Assembly (NCBI RefSeq): GCF_008180195.1
Contig: NZ_VTAV01000001.1
Coordinates: forward strand, 124,001-188,000
DNA: 64,000 nt
Direction of reading: 5' to 3'
Origin: Sphingobacterium phlebotomi
GTDB lineage: Bacteria > Bacteroidota > Bacteroidia > Sphingobacteriales > Sphingobacteriaceae
Numbering within the stretch: the first letter of the stretch is position 1; each line of letters begins with the position of its first letter. Under the pieces are notes generated by a model. That model saw only the letters and a program-made list of their open reading frames with translations. It searched no databases and was not told where the DNA came from. This document shows positions 35,373 through 43,558 of the stretch, piece after piece. The position numbers were made by a program, and so were the translations under genes.

Positions 35373-37874
35373 ATGGAAGGAATTCAAAATTTTATAAAAA
35401 ATGGAATGTACATAGTTGTCGGACTATTCGTTTCCATTTTATGCGTATTGACGGCCCATGGTCAGGACAGTCAGGTTCGAAAAGCACCCGCCTATCCCCT
35501 GATTACACATAATCCGAATTTTAGTATCTGGTCGACTAGTGACCTTTTGACAGATAAAGTTACCGAACATTGGACCGGAGTAGCGCATGGCTTGACAGGC
35601 TACCTTGAAGTCGATGGTATCATGTACCGTTTTATGGGCAATGAGACGCTGCGTTATAAAACCATAATACCGGAAACTGACAGGGGACAGAGATCTCGCG
35701 TAAAATATATAGAGAAATCACAACGTGCGGGATGGAAAGCATCGGACTTCGATGATGCGAATTGGGAAGAAGGCCAGTTACCTATATCAGACAATAAGGC
35801 ATTATCGGGTACGTTTTGGGAGTCGGATAATATCTGGGTAAGAAGGGAGTTCTCTCTTGACAAAATAGAGGAAAGCGAGCCACTATTCTTGAAATTACAT
35901 CATGATGATAATATTGACGTGTACTTAAATGGCACGCTCGTGTTTACAAAGGAGGGGTGGAATCATCGGTTCGAATACTTCGATATTTCATCCAAAGCCA
36001 AAGGTCTTTTACATAAAGGAAAAAATGTAGTTGCTATACACCTAAAAAATACGGCTGGTGGCCGTTTTCTTGATTTTGATCTCGTCCATAGCGTAGCGTC
36101 TAATAAGACGGATGTCGCCGTTGCGAAGCAGACTTCGGTAGAGGTGCATGCTACCCAAACGAATTATTCTTTCGATTGCGGTACGGTAGCGCTGGAGGTT
36201 ACCTTTACGTCGCCTTTATTGATGGATGATCTTGACCTCCTAGCACGGCCAGTCTCCTATATCTCCTATGAGGTGACGGCAAAGGATGGAAAGAAACATG
36301 ATGTTAAGATACATCAAGAGGTATCTTCCGATATAGCGGTTTATATGTCCGACCAACAAGAAGTGGAAGGGCAAGCCTATCAAGACGGAGAACTCTCTAT
36401 ACTGAAAGTAGGGACCATTGAGCAGCCCATATTGCAAAAAGGAGCCGACGACATGCGTATAGATTGGGGATATCTATATGTCGCTGCTCCATCCGGTAAC
36501 GATGTTAGGCAATTTGTGTCAGGCTATGCGGACGAGAAAAGTAGGGTAACCAACGAGAAACGGGCGTTGGGGCCATACCGAGGTAAATCGTTGACTTTGC
36601 ATACCGAAATTTCATTAGGTCAGGTAGGTACTGCCCCTGTGAATCGCTTTCTGACGATCGGATACGATGAAGTATATGCTATTCAGTATTTCAACGAAGA
36701 CTTACGTCCTTGGTGGAACAAAAATGGCGATCGCTCTTTCGAGGCACAGCTACATGCGTCGGTCGAGGACTACGGAAAATTGATGCAACAATGTACGGCT
36801 TTTGACAATACATTGCGCGACCGGGTAACACAAGCAGGCGGAGAAAAATACGCGCATCTTTGCGTCTTGGCTTATAGGCAAAGTATAGCGGCGCACACCT
36901 TAGTCGAGAGCCCGAAAAAAGAAGTTTTATGGCTATCCAAAGAGAACAACAGCGGTGGATTCATCAATACCGTAGACGTGACCTACCCTTCGTCACCATT
37001 ATACCTAATCTACAACCCCGTCTTATTGCAGGGCATGCTAAATGGTATCTTTTACTTTAGTGAAAGCGGAAAATATCCACATCCTTGGGCAGCACACGAT
37101 CTGGGGACCTATCCGTTGGCAAATGGACAGACCTACGGCGAACCGATGCCGGTAGAGGAGTCGGGGAACATGCTGATTATGACGGCCGCTATAGCCCGTG
37201 CACAAGGAAATGCACAATATGCGGAAAAGCATTGGAAGGTTTTGACCCAATGGGTCGACTATCTCGTGGAGGAAGGGCTCGATCCCAAAACACAACTTTG
37301 CACGGACGATTTTGCGGGGCATCTAGCACGTAATGCCAACCTTTCCATAAAAGCAATTATGGGAATAGCAAGCTATGCGAAACTGGCAGACATGTTAGGG
37401 TTGACAGATGTCGCTTTGAAATACCGAAAAATCGCGGAAGATATGGTGCCGAAATGGCTTACCTTGGCAGGTGCTGGAGATCATTACGCCTTGACTTTCG
37501 ATGATCCGAACACCTGGAGTCAAAAATATAATCTCATTTGGGATAAGGTTTTGGATTTCGGCTTGTTCCCGGAAGAAGTGGTTGATAAGGAAATTGCGTA
37601 TTATATTCCCCGGATGAAGCGCTTTGGTTTACCATTAGATAGTCGGAAGAATTATACGAAGAATGACTGGATTGTATGGACCGCAACGCTGGCGCATGAT
37701 CAGGAGACTTTTGAAAAATTTATCGATCCGCTATTCCGTCATGTTCTGGAGGCGCCAACACGCGTTCCGCTGAATGATTTTTATGATGCGACAACCGGGA
37801 TCCGTGAAAATTTTAAGGCACGGAGTGTCGTAGGCGGCTTCTATATGAAGCTGCTCGCCGAGGAATGGAAGTAG
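35373..37874 (+). CDS. Glutaminase-like (DUF4964/DUF5127/DUF4965) exported protein
   Basis: An 833-residue exported protein of the glutaminase A-like group often found in Bacteroidota glycan loci. The N-terminal PLITHNPNFSIWSTSDLL fits DUF4964. Residues about 120-240 form a jelly-roll, GH2 sugar-binding-like insert (FDDANWEEGQLP, DDNIDVYLNGTLV). The rest fits DUF5127 and DUF4965, with WNKNGDRSFEAQL, an (alpha/alpha)6-like helical C-terminal half with ESGNMLIMTAAIARAQGN, and GFYMKLLAEEW at the end. Fungal relatives release ammonia from glutamine, but no such activity is established for these bacterial members. A carbohydrate-active role is equally plausible given the context and the helical-barrel fold. 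Confidence 0.75.
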   Translation: MEGIQNFIKNGMYIVVGLFVSILCVLTAHGQDSQVRKAPAYPLITHNPNFSIWSTSDLLTDKVTEHWTGVAHGLTGYLEVDGIMYRFMGNETLRYKTIIPETDRGQRSRVKYIEKSQRAGWKASDFDDANWEEGQLPISDNKALSGTFWESDNIWVRREFSLDKIEESEPLFLKLHHDDNIDVYLNGTLVFTKEGWNHRFEYFDISSKAKGLLHKGKNVVAIHLKNTAGGRFLDFDLVHSVASNKTDVAVAKQTSVEVHATQTNYSFDCGTVALEVTFTSPLLMDDLDLLARPVSYISYEVTAKDGKKHDVKIHQEVSSDIAVYMSDQQEVEGQAYQDGELSILKVGTIEQPILQKGADDMRIDWGYLYVAAPSGNDVRQFVSGYADEKSRVTNEKRALGPYRGKSLTLHTEISLGQVGTAPVNRFLTIGYDEVYAIQYFNEDLRPWWNKNGDRSFEAQLHASVEDYGKLMQQCTAFDNTLRDRVTQAGGEKYAHLCVLAYRQSIAAHTLVESPKKEVLWLSKENNSGGFINTVDVTYPSSPLYLIYNPVLLQGMLNGIFYFSESGKYPHPWAAHDLGTYPLANGQTYGEPMPVEESGNMLIMTAAIARAQGNAQYAEKHWKVLTQWVDYLVEEGLDPKTQLCTDDFAGHLARNANLSIKAIMGIASYAKLADMLGLTDVALKYRKIAEDMVPKWLTLAGAGDHYALTFDDPNTWSQKYNLIWDKVLDFGLFPEEVVDKEIAYYIPRMKRFGLPLDSRKNYTKNDWIVWTATLAHDQETFEKFIDPLFRHVLEAPTRVPLNDFYDATTGIRENFKARSVVGGFYMKLLAEEWK

Positions 37875-37998
37875 ATAGGTTGATTTTGATTAGACATTGA
37901 GACGATTTGACGCTCTTTTGAATAAAAAGGTCAAGGTTTTGTTTGCTTTATATTGCATTTTTGGGACATAAACCGGGAAATCAAAAATAGAAACAATA

Positions 37999-39843
37999 AT
38001 GAAGAAACTTTTTGCAGTTGCATGTCTACTCACAACCAGCTGGTTCGCTACACAGGCGCAGGATTGGAAACCAGCAGGAGACAAAATCTTAACCACCTGG
38101 GGAGAACGTCTAGATCCGAACAACCCGCATCCAGAATATCCTCGACCACAGTTGAAGCGCCAGGATAATTGGAAAAGCTTAAATGGATTATGGAAGTACA
38201 CCGTTGTGAATAAATCCGTCTCGGAAAAACCAACATCTTGGGAAGGCGATATACTGGTGCCTTTTGCGATCGAATCCGCATTATCTGGCGTAGGACGAGA
38301 AGTCGGAAAAGACAAAGCCTTATGGTATAATAGAACTATATCGGTACCCAAAGCACTTCGTAGTGGACGTACGTTACTCCATTTTGGAGCAGTTGACTGG
38401 CAATGTGACGTATATGTGAATGGTCAGCATATAGGCCAACATGAGGGAGGTTTCGACCCCTTCTCTTTTGATATTACTGCAGCGTTAAAAAAAGGTGATA
38501 ATCAGGAAATCGTGATACGTGTTTGGGATCCTACAAGTGATGGGCCTCAACCACGCGGAAAGCAAATTAATAATCCACATGGGATCTGGTACACGCCTGT
38601 AACAGGAATATGGCAGACCGTTTGGTTAGAAAGTGTGCCCGAAAGTTACATCGTAAACACAAAACAAACCCCGGATGTTGACCAATCCGTATTGCATTTT
38701 TCGGCTGAGGTAGCGGGAGCAAAAGCAGGAGATGAATTGCTTGTAGAGATCTATGACGGCACACAGAAGATTGGCGAACAGCAGCTAGCTGTAAACCAAG
38801 AATCGGCTTTATCCGTAAAGAACCTGACCTTATGGAGTCCTACAAATCCGAAGCTTTACGACCTGCAAATCAAGTTGCTGCGTGGTAAAAAAGTAGTGGA
38901 TCAGGTGAAGAGTTATTTCGCGATGCGAAAAATCACCACGAAGAAAGGAAACGATGGTATTCAGCGCATGTATTTGAATGATGAATTTGTATTTCATTAC
39001 GGTCCGTTAGATCAAGGCTGGTGGCCAGATGGGCTACATACGCCGCCGAGTGATGAAGCATTGAAATTTGATGTCATCAAAACCAAAGAAATGGGCTTCA
39101 ATATGATCCGTAAACATATCAAGGTAGAACCTGCCCGTTGGTACCGTCATTGTGACAGCATTGGCATTTTGGTATGGCAGGATATGCCGAGCGGCGACCT
39201 GGGCGGAAACATCTGGGACATGCAGCCGGGTAAAATTTCTAATGGTGTTCACGACAAGGAAAGAACGCCTGAATCGGAGGCGATTCATAAAAAAGAATGG
39301 AAAAATATCATGGACGCGTTGCACAATTTTCCAAGTATTGTCGTTTGGGTTCCCTTTAACGAAGCTTGGGGACAATTTAAAACGAAGGAAATTACGGAAT
39401 GGACCATGAACTACGACCCTTCGAGATTAGTGAATAGTGCCAGTGGAGGTAATTTCGCCTATGTAGGACATATCCTAGATATCCATAATTATCCCGGTGC
39501 CGCGATGCCTGATCCAAATCTTTTCGGTGACAAATTTGTATTGGCTTTGGGTGAATTTGGCGGCTTAGGTTTGCCAGTAGATGGCCACACATGGCAAGAA
39601 AAAGACAATTGGGGGTACCAATCGTTTAAGAACAAAGAAGAGCTTAAGGCACGATATCAAGAATTGGTTACAGATTTGAATGAGTTGATCAAACGCGGTC
39701 TATCAGCAGGCGTTTATACCCAAACAACGGATGTAGAGGTGGAAACCAACGGCTTGATGACCTATGATCGGAAAGTGATTAAAATTCCCGAAGTAGAGCT
39801 TAAGAAAATGCACGAAGTGTTATATCAGCATGTTGTGGAGTAA
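37999..39843 (+). CDS. GH2-family glycoside hydrolase
   Basis: A 614-residue exported protein with a signal peptide ending in TQAQ. It has the three-part GH2 layout: a jelly-roll sugar-binding domain (about 45-215, with WYNRTISVP and DVYVNGQHIGQHEGGFDPF), an immunoglobulin-like domain (about 215-315), and a TIM barrel. The acid/base is Glu455 in VPFNEAWGQ and the nucleophile is most likely Glu519 in LGEFGG. The protein is short for beta-galactosidase or beta-mannosidase because it lacks C-terminal domains. Within the mannan-type locus, removal of beta-linked galactose or mannose branches is plausible, but the specificity is open. The sulfatase gene follows 21 bases later. Confidence 0.88.
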   Translation: MKKLFAVACLLTTSWFATQAQDWKPAGDKILTTWGERLDPNNPHPEYPRPQLKRQDNWKSLNGLWKYTVVNKSVSEKPTSWEGDILVPFAIESALSGVGREVGKDKALWYNRTISVPKALRSGRTLLHFGAVDWQCDVYVNGQHIGQHEGGFDPFSFDITAALKKGDNQEIVIRVWDPTSDGPQPRGKQINNPHGIWYTPVTGIWQTVWLESVPESYIVNTKQTPDVDQSVLHFSAEVAGAKAGDELLVEIYDGTQKIGEQQLAVNQESALSVKNLTLWSPTNPKLYDLQIKLLRGKKVVDQVKSYFAMRKITTKKGNDGIQRMYLNDEFVFHYGPLDQGWWPDGLHTPPSDEALKFDVIKTKEMGFNMIRKHIKVEPARWYRHCDSIGILVWQDMPSGDLGGNIWDMQPGKISNGVHDKERTPESEAIHKKEWKNIMDALHNFPSIVVWVPFNEAWGQFKTKEITEWTMNYDPSRLVNSASGGNFAYVGHILDIHNYPGAAMPDPNLFGDKFVLALGEFGGLGLPVDGHTWQEKDNWGYQSFKNKEELKARYQELVTDLNELIKRGLSAGVYTQTTDVEVETNGLMTYDRKVIKIPEVELKKMHEVLYQHVVE

Positions 39844-39864
39844 TAACGTGTCAAGATAGCCTTC

Positions 39865-41253
39865 ATGATGAATATCGTTATCAAAAGTATATTCCTAATT
39901 GGGTTTCTAACGCAAACCCTTACTTCTTGGAGTCAGGAACAACCCCATATTATCGTGATTTTAACCGATGATATGGGGTTTAGTGATATCGGTGCATTTG
40001 GCGGAAATTTCGTTCCAACTCCCCGGCTTGACGAGTTTGCGTTAGAAGGTACCCGGTTCACCCAATACTATAGTGCATCGCCGATTTGTAGCCCGTCGCG
40101 CACGAGTATCCTCACCGGTATGTTTCCGGCAGAATGGAATTTTACTACCTTTCTAAACAATAGACGGAGCAACGAACTGGCGGAGCAAACCAACTATCTC
40201 CATGTGCACGCACCTTCTATCGCCAAGGTACTGAAAGGTGCCGGTTATACGACGGCACATTTTGGGAAATGGCATATGGGTGGCGGAAGAGATATAAAAA
40301 ATGCGCCAAAATTTAAGAAATATGGTTTTGATGAGCACGCAAGCACTTATGAAAGCCCAGAGCCGGATCCGGTATTGACAGCTACCGACTGGATATGGTC
40401 CGACGTAGATAGCGTAAAGCGTTGGGATAGGACAGCTTACTTCGTGGATAAAACGCTTGACTTTTTGCGTCGGCATCAGGGTACACCCTGTTTTGTAAAC
40501 TTATGGCCCGACGATATGCACGATCCCTGGGTGCCTGAAGAGAACCGGCGGCAGTCGGGTCAGTTTCCGATGAACCCTAAGGAAGAGGCTGCATTCAAAC
40601 TGGTGTTGGCGGAGTTTGATAAACAGATGGGCAGACTCTTCGACGGACTGCGCGAACTAGGTATCGCCGAGAATACCTTGGTCATCTTCACCAGTGACAA
40701 CGGTGCATTACCGAGTTTCAAGGGCAGTCGAAACGGAGGCCTGCGCGGCACGAAGCTTTCGCTGTACGAAGGTGGTATACGAATGCCGTTCATTGTGCGT
40801 TGGCCTGGCCAAGTGCCTGCAGGCGCAACAGACAGTGTTTCGGTATTGAATTCGACAGATTTGGTGCCGACACTAGCCAACATCGCAACTGCCGAGCTAC
40901 CCGCCAATTACAAAGGTGATGGCGAAGATCGCAAGTCCGTTTGGTTAGGAACACCAGCGTCGCGTACTAAAGATATGTATTGGGAATATGGTAGGAATGA
41001 TTATGCGTTTAATTTCCCACGTGGTAGAGACCGGAGTCCCAATCTGGCCATCCGGTCGGGGAAATGGAAGCTGCTTATGGATTACCATAAAAATAATCCC
41101 GAATTGTATGACATGGAAGGGGATCGCAATGAAACGAGGAATGTAGCCGAAGCTCATCCAGATATTGTCAAGGAGCTGCGGACGAAGTTGATTACTTGGC
41201 GTAGTTACCTGCCGGAATTGACGACCGGTCGGGCAAATCCACCGGTTGATTGA
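39865..41253 (+). CDS. Formylglycine-dependent sulfatase (S1 family), first copy
   Basis: A 462-residue exported sulfatase. The signal peptide ends near SWSQ. The alkaline-phosphatase-like fold starts with ILTDDMGFSD (metal ligands Asp35-Asp36). The activation motif is CSPSR with Cys75, which must be oxidised to formylglycine. Other ligands appear in KWHMGG and FTSDNGALPSF. It removes sulfate esters from a glycan. The substrate position cannot be deduced. No maturase gene is in the window. It is followed by a second, different sulfatase 9 bases later, so the pair is cotranscribed with the enzymes of the locus. Confidence 0.93.
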   Translation: MMNIVIKSIFLIGFLTQTLTSWSQEQPHIIVILTDDMGFSDIGAFGGNFVPTPRLDEFALEGTRFTQYYSASPICSPSRTSILTGMFPAEWNFTTFLNNRRSNELAEQTNYLHVHAPSIAKVLKGAGYTTAHFGKWHMGGGRDIKNAPKFKKYGFDEHASTYESPEPDPVLTATDWIWSDVDSVKRWDRTAYFVDKTLDFLRRHQGTPCFVNLWPDDMHDPWVPEENRRQSGQFPMNPKEEAAFKLVLAEFDKQMGRLFDGLRELGIAENTLVIFTSDNGALPSFKGSRNGGLRGTKLSLYEGGIRMPFIVRWPGQVPAGATDSVSVLNSTDLVPTLANIATAELPANYKGDGEDRKSVWLGTPASRTKDMYWEYGRNDYAFNFPRGRDRSPNLAIRSGKWKLLMDYHKNNPELYDMEGDRNETRNVAEAHPDIVKELRTKLITWRSYLPELTTGRANPPVD

Positions 41254-41262
41254 GGATAGCTG

Positions 41263-42744
41263 ATGAATAAGAGAACTTATCTATTAATCGCGGCGTCGAT
41301 GGTACTGTCTCTTCTGGTGAGTGCACAAGAAAAGAAGCCTAATATCCTGTTTATTCTCGTCGATGACCTGCGTCCGGCATTAGGGGCGTACGGAGATCCT
41401 GTCGCAATTACACCGAACATCGACAAGCTGGCGGCACAAGGATTCCGGTTTGAGCAAGCGTATTCCAACCAAGCCGTTTGCGCACCCTCACGGTTTAATC
41501 TGCTGTTGGGTAGTAGGTCTACCTCGTCGGGGATTTACGGATTCGGACAAAATTTTCGAGACTATTATCCAGATGCTGTGACCCTGCCGCAATATTTTAA
41601 GCAGCACGGTTATCACACCGAATCAATGGGTAAGGTCTTTCATATCGGCCATGGTACTTACGCGGATGATCTATCTTGGAGCGTGCCACACCACAAGGAG
41701 TTGGTCATCGAGTATGCTGATCCGGCCAGTAAAGCGTTGGGATTCACGCGTGAAGAAGCGCTCTTTTCGAATCAGGAAGCTCGTGGACTGCCTCGGGGGG
41801 TCGCTTGGGAGTCGCCTGATGTTGCCGACGACACCTATGCGGATGGTCGTGTCGCCAGGCGGGCGGTGAATCGTCTTCGGGAGTTAAAATCGCAACCGGA
41901 TCAACCGTTTTTCTTGGCCGTAGGTTTCGCCCGGCCGCATCTACCATTCTCTGTGCCTAAAAAGTACTGGTCACTATATGATGAATCGAAATTACCATTA
42001 CCTACACATCGTGTTCGACCGGAAGGGGCTCCTCCATATGCGGTGAAATACGGTGTGGAAATTGATCAGTATGTTCCCATTCCAGAAAGAGTTACAGAAG
42101 CTGCCTTTCCGGACAGTCTTAGCCGTAAATTGATACACGGTTATTACGCGGGCGTTAGCTTTGTAGATACCCAGATTGGCAAGGTGCTGGATGAGCTTAG
42201 CGCGCTTGGTCTCGATAAAAATACAATCGTCGTGCTCTGGGGGGATCATGGGTATATGCTCGGTGATATGGGTATGTGGACGAAGCACGTCAATTATGAA
42301 TTGGCGAACCATATACCTTTGATTATCTCCGCACCAGGGATGATACAACCTGACACGCATAGTGCACAGCTAACCGAGACGGTCGACATCTACCCCACGT
42401 TGGTGGAACTTGCAGGGTTGCCGACTCCGAAGGTGTCACAACCCTTTGATGGGTTAAGTATGGTGCCTGTACTCCAGGATCCGGAAGTCCGGGTCCGGGA
42501 TCATGCCTACCACAGTTTTCCCAGAGGAGGGCGGTTGGGGCAGGCAATCCGTACCGATCGCTACCGGATGATAAAATGGAAGAAAATAGACGATATGGCG
42601 GAAACCGCGGAATATGAATTGTACGATTATCAGCATGGGCTGGCCGAAATCAAGAATATCGCCAAGGAAAATCCGAAGGTGCTCCAAGAGCTTCAAGCCA
42701 TTCTGGAGCAGCATCCCAAACCGTTGCAGGAGCGTACCCGATAA
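41263..42744 (+). CDS. Formylglycine-dependent sulfatase (S1 family, iduronate-2-sulfatase-like), second copy
   Basis: A 493-residue exported sulfatase with a signal peptide ending in VSAQ. Metal ligands Asp34-Asp35 lie in ILVDDLRPALGAYG, and the activation cysteine is Cys73 in CAPSR. GKVFHIGHG, FFLAVGFARPHLPF and LWGDHGYMLGD fit the iduronate-2-sulfatase-like group of S1. That resemblance does not prove a uronic acid substrate, since the group also holds sulfatases for other sugars. It ends the plus-strand part of the locus, 24 bases from the stop of the convergent response regulator gene, with no terminator hairpin visible between them. Confidence 0.92.
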   Translation: MNKRTYLLIAASMVLSLLVSAQEKKPNILFILVDDLRPALGAYGDPVAITPNIDKLAAQGFRFEQAYSNQAVCAPSRFNLLLGSRSTSSGIYGFGQNFRDYYPDAVTLPQYFKQHGYHTESMGKVFHIGHGTYADDLSWSVPHHKELVIEYADPASKALGFTREEALFSNQEARGLPRGVAWESPDVADDTYADGRVARRAVNRLRELKSQPDQPFFLAVGFARPHLPFSVPKKYWSLYDESKLPLPTHRVRPEGAPPYAVKYGVEIDQYVPIPERVTEAAFPDSLSRKLIHGYYAGVSFVDTQIGKVLDELSALGLDKNTIVVLWGDHGYMLGDMGMWTKHVNYELANHIPLIISAPGMIQPDTHSAQLTETVDIYPTLVELAGLPTPKVSQPFDGLSMVPVLQDPEVRVRDHAYHSFPRGGRLGQAIRTDRYRMIKWKKIDDMAETAEYELYDYQHGLAEIKNIAKENPKVLQELQAILEQHPKPLQERTR

Positions 42745-42768
42745 TTCCTATAGCGTCTTTTTGACATC

Positions 42769-43554
42769 TTATTTATGTTTTGCCGCATAATCCTTCGGAC
42801 TAATTCCAAATTGTTTTTGAAAATTCCGCGAAAAATGGGACGCCGTACTGAATCCCAAAAGGTTAGCGATCTCGTAAACTTTATGCTCACCATCAAGAAG
42901 TAGCTGAGAAGCCTTATTCAATCGTGTTTGGTTTATTAATTCGTTTGGAGATAAATCCGACAAGACCTTGATTTTTCGATAAAGTGTCGGTCTACTCATA
43001 AACAATCTATCGGCCAGCATATCAACACAGAGCGCAGGGTCAGCCATGTTTTCTAAAATAAGCTTGTTCAGTCTTTTTAAAAATGCTTGGTCGGATTTAT
43101 TATGACCATCGGTATCTAACGGACTGTTAGGTGTTCGCTGAAAATGATCTTTTACATGTTTCCTATTACGTAGTAAACTTGTGATTTGCGCCTCCAGGAA
43201 ATTTGGAGAAAATGGTTTCTCGATATACGCATCCGCCCCATATTCCAGCCCTTCAATTTTTGATTGCAAACTGTTCTTCGCCGTCAACATAATAAAAGGT
43301 ATATGGCTGTACTTGTCATCTTCTTTAAGCTTTGTACAGAATTCGTACCCATTTAATTGTGGCATCATGATATCACTGACGATTAAATCCACCTCGTGCG
43401 TATATACGTATTCCAAAGCCTCTTGGCCATTAAGCGCTTTTACTACCTCATACTTATCCTCTAGATCATCCGCTATAAAGTCTAAGATGTCCACGTGGTC
43501 ATCCGCTAATAAAATAATAGACTTTCCTGTTTCCAAATCAATATGCATATGCAT
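42769..43554 (-). CDS. Response regulator with AraC-type DNA-binding domain (half of a split HTCS)
   Basis: A 261-residue protein with a receiver domain (about 12-130) and an AraC-type helix-turn-helix domain (about 155-258). The receiver holds ADDH with the acidic pocket and the phospho-acceptor Asp61 in IVSDIMMP; the conserved lysine is in IEKPFSP. The DNA-binding part shows ADRLFMSRPTLYRKI and ANLLGFSTASHFSRNFQKQFG. In most Bacteroidota glycan loci these domains are fused to the sensor kinase in one hybrid protein. Here they are separate, with the ATG 4 bases after the kinase stop, so translation is probably coupled. It most likely activates one of the adjoining SusC operons. Confidence 0.92.
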   Translation of the reverse strand: MHMHIDLETGKSIILLADDHVDILDFIADDLEDKYEVVKALNGQEALEYVYTHEVDLIVSDIMMPQLNGYEFCTKLKEDDKYSHIPFIMLTAKNSLQSKIEGLEYGADAYIEKPFSPNFLEAQITSLLRNRKHVKDHFQRTPNSPLDTDGHNKSDQAFLKRLNKLILENMADPALCVDMLADRLFMSRPTLYRKIKVLSDLSPNELINQTRLNKASQLLLDGEHKVYEIANLLGFSTASHFSRNFQKQFGISPKDYAAKHK

Positions 43555-43558
43555 AGCA

